A stretch of 64,000 nt of DNA from Gorsachius magnificus (GCA_034008185.1 CM067086.1:64598985-64662984), one strand, 5' to 3'; counted from the first letter of the stretch, positions 1 through 15,400 are shown. The notes: generated by a model not told the origin, from the sequence alone. A program made the numbers and translations.

Positions 1-379
1 ATCACAGGAGAAATGCATTTGTCTCCCATTCTCACACATTTATAAGGGAGATTATTTTTGACATAACTATTAACAAAAGAAAGGCAAACAAACATTACAG
101 GCATAGCAAAATGCCAAATCTGATTTAGATGGCCAATAACACAAGTTAATTTGTACACTGGTATATTTTATGTCTTCTTTTTCTTTTTTTAGATAATTTA
201 TTTCAATGGCCTTGTAATGCTTGCTCTGTCTCAACATAAATTAAAGCATGCACTTTTGCATTTTATAGTTTCACTGGTTCAGCATTATCCACTCCTGGGC
301 TCAGGCAACAGCTACCTACATGGCTTGTTAGCCAAAAATTGAGATAATCTATCTGATGAGAACAAGAACTCCTACTTAC
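1..379 (-). other. TALPID3 intron, left window edge
   Basis: AT-rich intron sequence downstream of coding exon 21. I see no exon, repeat or RNA gene in it. Confidence 0.7.
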
Positions 380-498
380 CTATGTCAGACGTTACGGTCT
401 CACCATCTTCACTCCCTGAGGTGCTAACGCTGGGCACTGTTTCTTTCTGAACTGGGTACATTCCACTGATAATTTTTGCCATTATTTCTTGTTCCACC
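380..498 (-). CDS. KIAA0586: TALPID3 coding exon 21, last in window
   Basis: 119 nt. Reads [20 protein letters not shown] and ends GETVTSDI with a phase-1 GTAAGT donor at 378-379. The next exon lies beyond position 1. Confidence 0.95.
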
Positions 499-3400
499 CT
501 AGCAGAATAAAACCTGTTTAACTATCAGAAAACACCAAAACACCTAAAAGTACACAAAAGAGCGTTCTTGACATAAAATGCAACGCAGCTCAAAGGAAAG
601 AGGAGAAGAGAAACGGGGTGAGGTGAAGAAAGGGAAAGTATTCTTACGGAGTCATTCCTTTTACATATATAATTATCTTGACACTTTGTTATATTGCGAC
701 TCACCAGTTTATCAACCTGTTTTCTATAGTTTCTCTCCTTTGAATCAGTTCATCCAAAACATCAGAAGACTGCTGAGGAGCAGAAGCGACTGGAGGAAAC
801 AAAGGACCATTGTATTTTGGCGAGGCAACTCTAAACTGTCCATTAAATTCCAGAAGAGGTTCAAAGAATTCTGGAATTTCATCCCTCTCCTCTTCCTGAT
901 CCTAATAAATAAGTAGTAAATTAAGTTATGGTGTGTTCTAGAAGGCAATGACATCAAGGTAACCGTCAGATTTTTTCTTTGAGAAACATTCGTAGATCTG
1001 TCACAGCACACAAACCACATTCTTCCTTCTTAGTATGTTGTAGTTAATTGATACAATTCTAAACTTAGCAAATCATAAATCTGTATAAGTATAAGGCTAT
1101 AGGAACTGCTAAGTAAAACATGATTTGGCTCGTATTTCCTGCCTGTGCTGCACGGGGCAGGGAGCCAATGGTAATGCTAATCCTTGAGAAATTCGCTTGT
1201 GACATAAGTCAGGTTTCTTTAATACATACTCCAGAAATGTTCCTCCTTTAAACAGAAAAGTTTAGGAAGCTTTCTACAGTCACTTGTTGGGTTAGGTTTT
1301 TTGGTTTGGTATTTGTTTGGGTTTTTTTTTTTTATAGAAATTAAACTTTTACTTTAAAGTCTCCTGTCTGAAAAGATATATTCCCAAAAGTTGACGAGCA
1401 TGCAGTCAGTCAAAACTCTAATAACGTTGCCAGCACTGAAGACTAGACATTAATAGTTTACACATATGTTACATGTATGCTTATGCTTTCACTAACTTCA
1501 GCTGCTGAAAATTAAAGGGTATTTCTGGGTAATCAATTCACAAGATCATCACAGACACTTTGAATTTAACCTTAATGTGCTATTTCTAAAAGTTATGAAA
1601 GTCACTCAGTGTGCGTTACAGTGTCTGTTTCCAAAGATGCCATCCTCTTTTCCCCCCCCAAGCACATACACCGCATCAAGTCCCAAAAAGCAGTCACCAA
1701 CCCATCGTATCCTACTGTAACACTTTAAAAATGTCTCCTGATGGATAAGAACCTGCATCCTTCACTCATAATATTAAAACCAAATGTCTCTAATAGTAAT
1801 ATGATTCTCTAAGAAGAAAATTTGGCATGCCAGAAAGAGATGAAGAGCTGAGCCCTAAATTACCAGTGAGAAGTATATGATATTGCATAAAAGGGCTCAC
1901 GGTAAATCTACATTTACTAAGACTAATCTCCAACACACTGAAAGGAGAAAAAAAGTCCTCTTTTCCCTTACATAAATTAAATTTACTTTTAACCATAAAA
2001 TAAAAAAAGGGCTATATATTTTCTAGGAATGAAAGAACAAATCACTAAAACCAGAAAGAACAGAGAAGGAAAAAAACCCCAGATAGTAACATTTTCCTGT
2101 CTCCTTCCCCAGCCCAGGATTAATACTTCTCTCCTACCTTAATATACTTTAAAACTGATAAGTCAGATAGGTCCATGATAGGTATTACAACAAAGAGCTA
2201 TTGGGGAGTGGGATCTTTCTGGATCTTGAAATAGTAATAATTCTTCCAAAAAAAGCTGTAACTTACACAGCAGGCAAACCCAAATATGCATACTTGGGTA
2301 CAAAGACAGACCTCTAAACCATTCTAGGCATAGAAATAGGACAGTAAAGTTAAACTCAGAATGGCACTGGATGCCTTGCAAGCTGATAAGCAGCTCATTC
2401 TGTTAGGATATATGTATTCATAATCATAATTCATTCTGACAGCAAATGTAAAGATGTCTTTGTCCAGTGTTTCATTATGCATTTTCTTCTGACCGCATTA
2501 CTCCATAAATTTTCTTTGATGTTGCCTATTTAATATAATCTTTTCTGAAAGTATGCAAAATACAAACATCTGGATTAAAGAAACCAAGTACATACAATAA
2601 ATCTTACATAAATTTAGTAACTTCTGACAAACTTTTGCAGTTCTGCATTTCTAAACAATGTGCAAAAATAGGTTATATTTAATAGTGCACAAATCCAAAA
2701 GAAAATTATATTCATTTGGGGGTGATATATTATCTCTGCTGAAATAAAAAAAAAATAGTAATAGTCAGTATTTAATTATACAGATTGAACTTGCACATAT
2801 ATCACCTTATAGACCAATCCTGAATAATCTGCACTCCATTCTGCATTTTACCTCCCTGGAGACTGTTGAAAAAATCTATCATGACTCCCAATCAAAATCC
2901 GGCATAAATTAGAGAGCCTTTCAGATATGATTGGAGTATTAATCACTGTACTTTATTATAACGTATCAAACTGAAATTCTATTTCCCAAATTACATTCAG
3001 ATAATTAAAAAAATGTTTGAAATTATTAGGTGGTATAGATTAATTTTGTTCCATTACCAAACACGTATATGCATAGCCTTTTATTAAAGCCATCCAAAAC
3101 TCAGCCATGGATTTCTTCTCGACAGATTTCTAAAGCAATTTTCACACGCAAAGTCTGGCTGCATTGCAGGTGCCACCTGTGATCTTTTGTCTGGAGAGTT
3201 TTACATCTGGAGATGTAAAAAAATCACTGCCCCAAAGAGCATCAACAGAAAACCCAGGATGAGGAAAATATGTTCTTCCTGATCTCTGCAGGTTATGTAT
3301 TTTGCAGTGGTATTCAAAATAGAAGCAAAAATTCTGAGAAACAAGTCCCCACCTTGCTATTAGGGCGTGTTCAGAGACAGCAGAAAGTGTCTCTGACGTT

Positions 3401-6400
3401 AAATCCTGTAAGTTTGATACAGGTACTGCAGGATGTGGCTGCTCATAAGAGTTGGAGAGTAGACTCAATAAATCCAAGAGTCTGTTCTGGGCTCATGTTA
3501 GCTGAGCAAGTTTCACACCCCGGAATAAGACAGGGTCTGTGCAAGGGCTGGCCTTGCAAAATCTCCTCTGTGCAGAAAGTCTGAACCTACTTTGTTGTAG
3601 GTGCAATCATGTATCAAAAATAAAGAAGTGTGTAACTCAAAGTTGTAACAGCTTTCTCTGCTTTATTCCACATGTGAATTTTCTTACTGTGAAATAAGAG
3701 CACCTAATTCAACTGTTTTGGAAGAGGGAGCTCTGGGTCTTTAAACACTAGACAACAAGTTTGCAATGGGAGAACAAGGCACATCACCTCTTCCCCTGCC
3801 AGGGCTTGTGTTTTACAGGTTGGGGCACATTGCATTAGTCCTCAAAACTGTTAAAAGAAATTACTGGTAGCTTATGTGACAAAAACGCCAAGGAGCACAG
3901 AGGAGCGACGGCAGGTGGGAGAACCCAGATAACCTAATACGACAACCGAGCACCCCAACATGGCTACTCCCAGGGTTATCCCAGGAGAGGGCTCAGCCCC
4001 AGGGTTCAGGAGTGAGACCCAGCAAGGTGAGCCCGTGGGCAGACTCTCCATAGCACCGTTCTTATGGCTGGGCAGGTGCATTTGGATGAGGTGATTACAC
4101 GATGACTTACTGTGGGATGCAGGGAAGAGTACTTTGGGATGGTACAACACTGTTTATGCGGTGTTTACAGGAAGGAACCAGAGGTGTGGAAAGGGAAGAA
4201 ACAAGGTGTTTGGAGAGGTACAGGTGTGGGAAAATAGAGGGATAAGGGGACAAAAAAGGGCCTGGCTGCATGTAAACAAGCGGCTGGTCAGCATGCTTGC
4301 CTGGCCTTGCCCTGTGCCCTGGAATGGGCTGCCCAGGGAGGTGGTCGAGTCCTCATCCCTGGAGGGATTTAAAAGAAGGATAGATGAGGTGCTTAGGGAC
4401 ATGGTTTAGTGGTGGGATGTCAGGTTTACATTAAAGGTTGGACTTGATGATCTTAAAGGTCTTTTCCAACCAAAGCGATTCTATGATTAGCGCAGTCTGT
4501 CCTGTCTCCTCACTAAACTCTATTTCCAACTACTTTCCTGAGCAAGGAGCTTTCAGGGGATTGCATGTCCAGGTGCCAGAGCCAGGGAAGGCAAGGACCT
4601 AGGGCCAGCTACTGCATAGACTGAGTGTCTAATGCCACATACTGGAGGGATCCACACTGTGCGTCTGTATGCCTGTGTATGTACACGCATACACAGCCAT
4701 ATATAGGTACATACACACAGGCACATGTATATCCCAGGCCCCCATCCTGAACTGCCAGAGCGGGGGAACAGGATCAGCCCAGTGGTGCTGTTTGAGTGCT
4801 GACCTGTGCACCCACTCGTGCACACGCATGTATATGTGTATTGCATAGGTGTGTTTGTGTGTGTGGCCACTCATGCACACGCATGTATATGTGTATTGCA
4901 TAGGTGTGTTTGTGTGCATGCTGCTGGCAATGCTCAGCCTCGCTACCGGCTGGACCTGGGAGCAGGCAGCTGCGGCAGCCTTGTCTCTCCTGGGCCACCA
5001 ATGCTAACAACTAGCATTTCAGCTCTTAAGTACCTCTTAAATAGGTATCTTCTACTAGGAAAGGTAAAAAAAAATATCCTAGGAAAAGGAAATGCCTGGG
5101 CCACAGCCCTGAGACCTTTTTGCAATATCCACCAGGGAAGAAAAAAAACCAGACAAAAGGAAAAAAAAAAAAAAAAAAAAAAAAAAGGATATTTCACACA
5201 AATACTTATCCTCTTCAGTTCTAACAGAATTAAGCTTTCATAATAAAAGGGGTGTGGGGGGAAGACAACTATAAGCTATTTTCCTGTAAATCATTTCATG
5301 CACATTTTTTCATAAACCTGAAGCCTCTTTTATAACAGTAACTTTGCTTTCTTTTGATGTCTTAAATACCCCTGCCACTCCAGAGGTTGATTTTATGCTT
5401 CTACATTGTGTTTGCCTTGCACATTTTTAAGAACATTGTCTGTGTGGTCATAGGCCAAACATATGTTTCACTTAGAATATTTTTTTGGTATTGTGGTTAA
5501 AATATATTCCATTGCCAAAAATAAAAGATAAAAGCAATCCAGGAGAAAAATGAATAAAGAAAAGATGAATAACTATTATTCTCATATAAAAAAATTTAAC
5601 ACTGCAGCGGGTTTTTTTGTTAGTTCATAAACTGATTTCTTAAATAGCTTTCCCATTTATTTTTCTAAAATAAAGCTTTTTTGTGCAAACAGAAGAAAGT
5701 TGTCCAAATAGATTTAACTCCTCCCCTCCAATAACATAAGGTAATTTTGAAACTAAAAACGAATAAAGCATTTCCCCACTTTTGATAGGTAAACCGCCCC
5801 TTTATGACTGTTTTAACTGATAATGTTAAATGATGAACTCATTTTCAATATAAATCTACCACACTGACCTATAGGCTATAGAGTTAATACTGGATGTATG
5901 TATGCTCTAATCCTGGGATCAGGAGCACACAGAACAGGTATAAAGAATACATTTTTTGGGTAGATTTTGATACGCACACAGCAAGTCTAGCTCACTAGAA
6001 ATAAGCTTGAGGAAAAAGCACTTCAAGAGCAGTACTAGCCAGCAACAGCAATTTCAAGCTCCTGGTCTTTACTGAGTCCTAAATGCAGCAGGAGGTGGAA
6101 GCTGCCATCTTCCACAGAGGCAAGATACTCCACAACACCCGGGTGGCAGCACCTTGCTTCCTTCACAGGCAGCCTTTCCCAGCTACCATTGAGTTTCCGC
6201 TTCTGCTCTTAATCTGGAGAAGTGAAACACATGCTGGTTCACCAACCTTGAGCGTTTGTCAGCCCCCACTCTGACTGAAAAGAGGTCAACTAAGTAATAA
6301 AAGAACTTGCTACCTAAAAAAATTAAACTGTAAAAGAGTATCTCAAATAAACCCATGTTACCAAAATCCAGAAACAATAATCTTGTTAAACCTGTACAGA

Positions 6401-9400
6401 CACACTAACAAGGCATCCACAAAACAAAAATTTTGGAAACACTTAATGGGATCCATGAGATGAGTAGTACATGTTGTCTGTGTATACTCACATACACCAC
6501 TTTTCTTTTTTTAAGTTACATAATGTTTGACTGAAACGAGGTATTATATGAAAGCATTTCATATGCTCAAAAGCATAGGCACATTGCTCTGTATCAAAAT
6601 TTTCTAAACGAGAGCCCTCAGAAAATACTTTCACATTTTAAAATATAGGTCACCTGATTTAAGATCTGTGAGAGCATCTTATACATGCATTGCACTTAGC
6701 GTTTGAAATTGTGAAAAGTGAAAGTGCTATAATCACCACTGATTTTAGAGGACTACTTTTATTTCTAGTGGATTCTAACACATCCAAATAAAAGCTAATT
6801 TCAGTTTTTATTGTAATTCTTCAAAGGACCTTTACTTACTAACACACAGTAATTTCTAGTATTTTTCACAGCACTGTAAACAGTTCAGTGTTGCTTACAA
6901 TGTGTATTTTTAAAGTTGCTAGTAAAGCAAACTAATTTTCCACATTGTGTTTTCAGTTATGACAGAATAATATAAAACTTATATAAAAACATTTAAAAGG
7001 AAAGGATATAATTACAACTGCAATATAATTACCTGCATGACATCAGTAACATCAATAAAATTAGCTCCAGGGAACTTAGTGTCTTCCTCCTCACTATGTA
7101 TATCTTCTGGAGTCTTATAAAGACAGATTGAAATTGTTAGGTATTTCATATTGGGGGAGAAAAAATGTGTAGCAGAAAAATTTCAGGACAAGAATGCAAT
7201 TAAATCACCACTCCCTGTCAATAGCCTGAATCCAGAAAAAATGCTTTACCCACCTTAAAAATTAGGAGGAATTTCTTTGCATAGCATAAAGAGAGATTAT
7301 TAGAACTTTTTCTTTTTTGCCGACAACTAAAAGCTGCTGTTACCAAATCTAATGGAATATCTCGACATCAAAAGTTCTAGGGCAAGACCTGTAACTCTCG
7401 TTAAAAAAAAAAACCAAAACGAGTAAGACAAAATATTGTAAAACAGCACACAAGAGTCTAGAAGTGTCTTAAGCAATTCACTTATGTGCGATTTCTACAA
7501 TGTTATTTAATAATTTATTTTTAAAATAATAATCACTATTTTAGTACATGGTGGCTGTCTAGGTCAGTGAATACCTTGAGCACAGGACTCTGGAGGACCT
7601 AACTCCTTCAGTCAGAATAGCAGCTAACACGCAGGGAAGATAGAAGGTACAATAACTATACAGCAATAATCACTGCGTCACTGTGCCTTCACACTGTCCA
7701 GTCTGTGCCATGCACAAGACAGAAGTCCACTGGAAGAAGCAATATGCTATCCTGTAACATGTGCCCTAGTTTACAACCTTATCACTCAGCGTGCAGCAGT
7801 TAACCTTTTAGTTGCACAAAAACCTTCATTACTGCTTAGATGAGATTAAAACCACTTCTGAAAAGTTATACGGAAAGAGAATAGAGTAGACTGGCCAGCT
7901 CCACCCCCGAGAGGCTATCAGTGAACAGGCTAGGCATACATGCCACTAACCACTTAAGTGCAGCCAAGGAGCAGACAAAGGAATGAAGAACATCCTCAGT
8001 CTTCATGCCAGAACACTGAAGCCAGTATAAATAAGACAGACATGGGGCCAATAAGGGATTACAACTCTTAACAGGACAGAGAAACGCTGTTTTTCTCAGA
8101 GTTTTACTATGGTGATTACTTAACCTTGGAAGAACAGCATCTTGCTGCAATTTTTCATTTTCTTAAACAAATACCTCACATTATACATTACTCAGAATAA
8201 TTACTCCACTTTTCCTGGAACTGTCTAACTTCTCTAACTAAAACAAGCTAACGAGAAAACTTTGTGGTAATTTAACATATTTTCTTTTTTAACAAATTTG
8301 AATTCACAGACATTTAGACCAATCAATACCTGTATTACAGCATCGACAGGAGGAAGTGCAGGTTCAAAGCCTGGAAGAATGTGGTTTACACTCACACTGT
8401 CACTTGAAATACTGTCAATATCTACATTTGGCAACACCTAGGGCAGAAAAAAGCACCAATCTGAAAATCTATGTATTAGCTCAGCTACTATCGCTGAACT
8501 TTTTAGATTCTTTCCTCCACTTGCTACTGAGCCACTAAACTTCAGACCTCCTTTTCTCACACCTGATTATCTGATAATAACTTGGTTCTGAAAAACGTAC
8601 AAAAGCTAACCACAGAAATATTCACCTCTTTCTTTCAGTACCTGATTCTTCCTGGTCTCTAATTCCCTGATACTTTGTCTTGCATGTGACAAAAGGTGAC
8701 TATACCCATAACTATTTATATAGCAGATGTGTGTTTGACCTGCAATTCATTTACATTAAACTGGCCTACAAGCCACTGTGTAGGCTGGCTATTGGCTTCA
8801 CATTGTCATCCATCTGGTACAGTAAAATAAAGGGATAATTGTATTACAATATAGTTTGTAATAAAGGCATGTCCATTACAGTATCAAAATGGGGTGGATT
8901 TTTTGTTTGTTTGGTTTTTTTTTGTTTTGTTTTTTAAGATCAAAGATTTAAATGCTTGCTTCATTCTTTGTGGGAAAAAAAAAATTAAAAAATCACCTTA
9001 AACATTTAAGAACTGGGTGAAGTAACAGCAAATTGCATGTGGGTGGAAAACAGTGATACAGCAAGGGAACAAGCCACATCTCTACCTCTATTTAACTTTT
9101 TGTTCCATGAGTCATTTGTATCTGAAAGGTGTGTGTAGGAGTGTGTATATTCTCAACAATTTGAATCCAAAATAATGAATATGTAAGAAACATTAACTTT
9201 CTTGAGAACAGACTCATGTAAAAAATGAAAAAAAACCCAACCCAACCCCCTAGGTAAGGACTGTAATGCTTGATTAATCAGGAGTGAAATTCTTCGGTTG
9301 ACTCTCAATGCTAGAAACAGAAATCTTAAAGGCTAAAGAATTCATCCAAGAAATTTTTTTTAAAATTTTTGGCTCAAAAATTAAAAAAAAGGAAAACATG

Positions 9401-12400
9401 ACATAGAACTATTTTACAAACACCCTGCATAGGTGACTTACCCAAGAAATAGTTTCATATTTTGGTTAAATAAGATAGATGTTAAAATATGAATAAAAAT
9501 ATCATCATAGCATGACAACTTTTTGGTCCCCCCATTCTATATGTTTCTAATGCTTATTGAAAACCACCTACTGATGTCAAAGTAAGTTACTGATGGATGA
9601 GACTGTCTTTAGTTAGCATTTATTAAAATAAGCAAACAAATAATCATCACTCTTGAAAAGTACCTGCACAGACAGTTGAGGGGGATCCTTCTTCTCTGAT
9701 CTCATCTCTATTACAGCTATGTTTGGTTTTTTTATCTCATCCGGTGGTTTTGGTGGCACTTGAGGAAGGGAGGTCGTAACTGTAACAGGGTGCGGTTTAC
9801 CAATAACTACTCCTGCAGGCTGCACTGAGATGTCGCTAATTTGGGTTTGACCTAAGGACAGTTTAAAAATAATTAAAGATTTATATAAAACTCCGAAGTC
9901 AGTAAATTCATAAATTACTAAAAATTAAATTCTGTGTGTTTGTGTTTTACATGAGACAGACAGAGATCTCGTGAGTAATTACAGACCAATTAAAGAGTCC
10001 CCTATTAACACTAGCTAAAGCATAGTGCTTCACCAGGTAATTGTAAGGCTTTCCCAGCAGAAACTGAAACTCAACACTGCCATTTTTCAAAGTATTCACT
10101 TCCCTTGGCTCTGGTGACACCTACTGCTGAAAACGAGAATAACATTAAAATGAAATAAAAATTACATACCATGCTTCCCCCACCTCACGTTTTCTTAATC
10201 ATATTCAAAAATACTATTACACTTAGTATAGCAATCCACAAATTTTTTTTTTGAGACACCCTTTGTTTTTTTACTAATTATCTTCCTTAAATGCCAATAT
10301 AATACTAGCCCTTCCCAAAACAAGGCCTATATAAAGGTTCTATTGAAGGTCCAAAAATACAGAAGCCATGACAATTAATTTAGCAAGTCTGGCACAATCC
10401 TACTGAAATCGTTGGGCTGAAATCATTGTAAATGTTGAATCCAAGGGCCAGTGATTCAGTTCCCGCTTACATGGATACCAAACTTAAAGCCAGAACAGGA
10501 ACCCTAGAAATGTAAAGTGTACCAAAGAAGGTATGTACAGCTAAGCAAGTAATTGCTCTGTCAAGGTCACCAGACGTCCAACACAAAGAATGAGGAGAAC
10601 CAGAACATTTTAAACTGTTTCCTCATGCAGATTTCCCATGAGAAGGGCAGCTGCAAATCTCACGGGCCAGGGCAAATCACTGACTTAAAATGCAAGTTGT
10701 ATTTCCATGAAGTAGCAGTAATTAACCTTCACACATCCTCTCTGCCGGTCATGTGCCCCTACCTAGTGGAATAGCCATAGGAATTAGGTGACCTTCAAGC
10801 GGACCACATACTGCAGGTACATCTCGACTTGGACTGAAGAGATACTGATTTTCTTGGGTAAGTGCATATAAAGGATGCTGTTTCCCAGGGCTGGTTACTA
10901 CCTTCTGCTTATGAGAAGTCTGTGTTCTTGCTGACTTTACCTTTGTACCTGAAACAAGAGCAGATAAACCATACATCATCAAATGCATGTACCAGCAGAA
11001 TAACATCACACACTACTAATTTAAGCCCTTCAAATGAAACCATTTGAAGGGCTTCAAATGAAAAATTTTTGCTGTGGGATGGAGGGAGCAAGGGAGCGAG
11101 ACAGGAAGGGTGGAATCTCAAAGTGCTAAGTTAGATGTCACAGTATTGACAGCAATGAAGGAATTAAACTTACAAGTTTTGAACATCTGAGTCTAGCAAA
11201 TAAAAGCACAGAAATGTGAAGAAAAGGACACAAGGATGGCAGTAGGTTGGAATGAAAAGTGTGATTTAGCAGATAAGAAGAAACCCATGATTTAGGTTTG
11301 AAATACATCATTAGAACAGCATGCAAGCTTGGCATAAAAAATAGACAGGATATAGAATATAGCCAAACCGCCTCAGTTTTGTAAACATGCCTCCATGTCT
11401 GCAGCCACAATATTGACAGGTACTCAAAGGAATGGGTATAATCTACAAATTCCTGGTTTAACAACTCACTGCTACTGGAAAATAAAGCCATAACCAATAC
11501 CCCTAGGTCTTGACTTGCAACATCGAGGAAGCACTGATTTCTTGGTCCATTTTTGAAAATATATTGATATAATAATAAATTAATAAAGTAATAAAAATAA
11601 ATTGCCACCCAGAAGTAATTTGTATGTAACAATGCCTAAGCATACAGCAGAGCAGAATATTTACTGCCATGTTGCATTTCCCACTATACCATCATGCAAG
11701 GTCTTATTCAACCTATATTCTTTGCAAACAATGGATATCATTAAGGCAATTATTAACTTTAATCTAAATAGACAAAAACTATCTGAAACATTCCCAAAAA
11801 AGGAGTCAATAATGGTGAATGAAACAGAAGTGCTTCTACTATGATTTTGTAGGCATTAGGGAAATGAACCTGGAATTAATCACATTGGTAACCAACTCTA
11901 TACCTTCACTACAGCAGAAAAATGTCATCTTACTCCTCTCTTTTTTCTAATCATCACCCTTCCTGTATTAATGGCCAGTTAACACATGGCAATAAGCACT
12001 TTTTAGCTCTGTTCACATTTAATAGCTTCTAATTAACTGAAGAATAAAAGCAAATTATTTTAAAATTTAGGCATAATAAAGACTGATAATGTGACTTTAA
12101 CAAACGCAGACAAGCAAGTAAGGCAATCCAGCCAAGAAGTGCTATTTTTGTACACAGAAATTATGGGTCATAAGCCTAGAAACAAGAATGGCAACTCATG
12201 ACTCTTCAAAGAAAAAATACAGGTCAGAAAGAGTTGTCTCTGAAAAAGGCTTTAAGGTCATGTAGGATAAGCAATGAGAAATCACAATACAATGCTGTGG
12301 CCAACGGGATAAATGTAATCCTCAGATGTCTCAACAGGATGTCAGTGATGTGGAGCAGGAGAAGGCTTCCATACTTGATAATACCACATTCAGTCCTAAT

Positions 12401-15400
12401 TCTGTATCTCTGTCAATATTAAAATAGAGTGGACATTGAAAGGCCTTTTTCATTTTTTAAGGAAAATCACCTGGAAACTGAAGTAGCTGTAAACTGAAGC
12501 CGAAAACTCACTATAAATCAGATACTAAATTTGAAGTGTCCCATTTACTTTTGAACCACAAGGTATCTAGCCATGGGAACAAGTAATTAAGGGCAGAATT
12601 TCTGATGTCTTTAAATGATGAGCCTGTGCCTTTCTGCAAAGCATAGGTTAGCCAGAAAAATTACATTCTTTCGTCAAAGACAAATTACTGGACTCAGTAA
12701 CATAAATAGATACAGCTCAGTGGCTTGTGATTTAGAAGAGGTCACACCACATGATCTAACAGTCCCCTTTGGCCTTGAACTTTTGAGTAAAAGCAGAAAT
12801 TGGCAACATATCTGTAATATCGCCAACTTGTAAAAACAAGGTTCTCACAGTAAGAATGATTAAGTACTGTATACACACAGCACCTCATTTTAATTGCTTT
12901 CAACTTTTCATTTCCCCCTAAAAAGTTTATTTGCACTGGGCAGAAACTAGGCATTTAATTAAACTTAGCTTAAAAAAACTAGCGGTTTACATATATTTAT
13001 CAGTTCAAATTATACAAGAAAACAACTCCAACTTTTTTTAGAAATGCTCTCTACTCATAAAACTGTTAGTTGGATTTTTTCCCTAACTTCCCATAAGAAA
13101 CCAAGCATTAGTCACTACAGTTTATTTGCAAAGAAAATGGTTGAGAGAGTTATAAAATGACTGAAAAGAAACTCTCCAGATGGCCATTTCAGTCTTAAAC
13201 AAACATCCTTATTCTAACACTAATTTAAAACAAGCTCAGTAGACTGCTCTAACAAAATAGAGTCATTTAATAAGTCTGGATTTTCCAGCCAATCAAACCC
13301 AAGGCCAATGACTCCCAATAATTTTTAAGCCTTTATCACCTGGTACACCAAGGCCAGGAAGGGAATCTGTGGGTGCAGACCCGTGAAGGAAAGAACTAAC
13401 CATGCCTAATGCTGGCAAGATTTCTTTCTTTTTTTAAGAACCTGGTGCTTTAAAGTGCTCATTCAACTTTATTTCATTTTATTTATACTCCTACTACAGA
13501 GGAGTACAGATCTGTTTCTAATTTTATTATTTATACTTTCCTGCCATAACAGCATCTTTCAGAATAGCAGCCCTGAAAACCATTTAACTATTTTGTCTTC
13601 ATGAGACCCATGTGAAACACAGAAGTATTACTCTTCCATTTTATTGGCAAGATGTAGGAAAGCAGAGAAATTCAGCAGCTTGACCAACTGTCTTATACGA
13701 AGAGTCAAAGACAAGTAATGCTGACCTCAGTCTAAAGCCATTAAAATCAGAAAACTTGGAAATAGGACACATATTAATTGGAGTGCTATTCTTGAAAATG
13801 ACATGCAAAAATTTCTGTGTTCTTCCTTTCTTCCCTGAGATAAGAATGCACGGGGGTGTCTTATTTTATTTACTGTCAAGATAGAGACCAAAACGTAACT
13901 TTCTGTAACTGCAGTCTGAGGTGAAATAGAGAAAGGGATTTTATGGAGGCTTTATTATTGCAAACACACATTGCTGTACGGCTGTAGTATGACTTGGAAG
14001 AGAATCAGTTTGGGTAAAGGCTAGCCAGAGTTCATTCTGTTTTCAAGCAAACAGCTTTTAAACTGTATGTGTCACATGCAGGGGTTCTGGAAGATTGAAT
14101 GCAGCATGGATCCAGTATGCAGTTTTCTCTTTCATTTCTCTTCTCCTCCAACAGAAAACAAGCAAAAGCACAGGAGCAGCTTACTACAACTGCATGCAAC
14201 CTGTACCTTTACATTTCACCGACACTACCGAATTAAACGCGTTAACGGCAGAAAACAGTATCAAATGACCAGATAACCTACTTAATGTAATTAGATTGGG
14301 ACACACGCACACACTTTTTCCTGCCTCTTTACAAGGCATTGTTTCTGGAATGATGAAACTGGTCTCCCTGGAAAGGTTATGACCTTCTATAAAGGACAAG
14401 AGCCCAATAAATATAGAAGAAAAACATCATTTAGGACTCAGCAAAAGCAGAACTGCTGATGAACTATTTTTAAAGAAGTGTCTGTTCTCAATCCAAATCT
14501 CAGAGGTCAATGTATCATTGTTATTGCTACACTAAGTGCTTACTAGCACACATTTTATTCAAAAAAATGTATACAGAATAAACTGAATTACAGGTGTGCA
14601 GCATAGCCAATAGTCTAAGAGAGTGATACATATTGCTGGTCCTCCAAATGGGTATACCAGCATTTTTCGTAAAAGAAGTGTTTCAAGAGAGGTCAAATAA
14701 AATATATATGCAACAAGAGTAGCAGTTTTTATATACCAAGTTCTCACCTTTTAAAAAATAAAGTAAGTTTTGAAAAGTCTTCAAGATTTCTGCCAGGACT
14801 ATAACCCACATTTTCCAGGGGGGTTATGAGAATTGCAAATACTTTCTACCAATAACACTTTTTCTTCATGGATCACAACTGGGCTCCAGAGCACAGGTAA
14901 GAAAAGTGCCAGGAAATGGCATAAAGACTACTTTAACCTTAACAGTAGATTCTTGTTTGGATGTACATCATAATGTCAAAAAAAAAAAAAAAAACAAAAA
15001 AAATAAAAACACAGTGCTTCTCTTCCAAGACCTATATATGTTTTATACCATACATTTTAATGGCCTAAAAACATGGTCGCATCAAGAGACTGCCTTCTCA
15101 TGCTAATCTTCTTGTATTTCATACAGAATACAATATTTTGACACTTATGGTAAAGACTCAGACACCATTTTTTAAACATGACAGTTAAGATTGCATCATG
15201 TGTATTTTGTCTGCATGGGTAACAACAACCAAGTGTAAGCAGCGCAGAAGGAAGCCAACTAATATTTTTCCATTGCTGCTCATCCTATTAACTCAATTAT
15301 GCCCAATATCACTTTAACTGCCTCTTACACTTAACACACTCTTTCTCTCCATCATTATATTTTATCATGTGATTTGCTCACTCTCTCCCACAGTGAGAAG

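Larger units (their letters stand above)
902..7032 (-). other. TALPID3 intron 19 (6.1 kb)
   Basis: Holds a CR1 fragment (4318-4488), a TG-rich tract with a 55-bp duplication (4813-4917) and an A26 run (5161-5186). The stretch around 3,880-4,290 is more GC-rich than its surroundings but I do not recognise it. Otherwise AT-rich with no supportable gene. Confidence 0.7.

Noticed and set aside
3270..3584. 104-codon plus-strand frame with an overlapping 111-codon minus-strand frame
   Set aside because: Intronic, open on both strands at once, no recognisable protein.
4629..4919. Histidine/threonine-rich repeat frames ([12 protein letters not shown]) on the minus strand
   Set aside because: Translation of the TG/CA tandem duplication, not a gene.
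11138..11632. 164-codon minus-strand frame with hydrophobic stretches
   Set aside because: Lies inside a TALPID3 intron, AT-rich, resembles no family I know, and hydrophobic runs come naturally from T-rich codons. No splice or promoter support.
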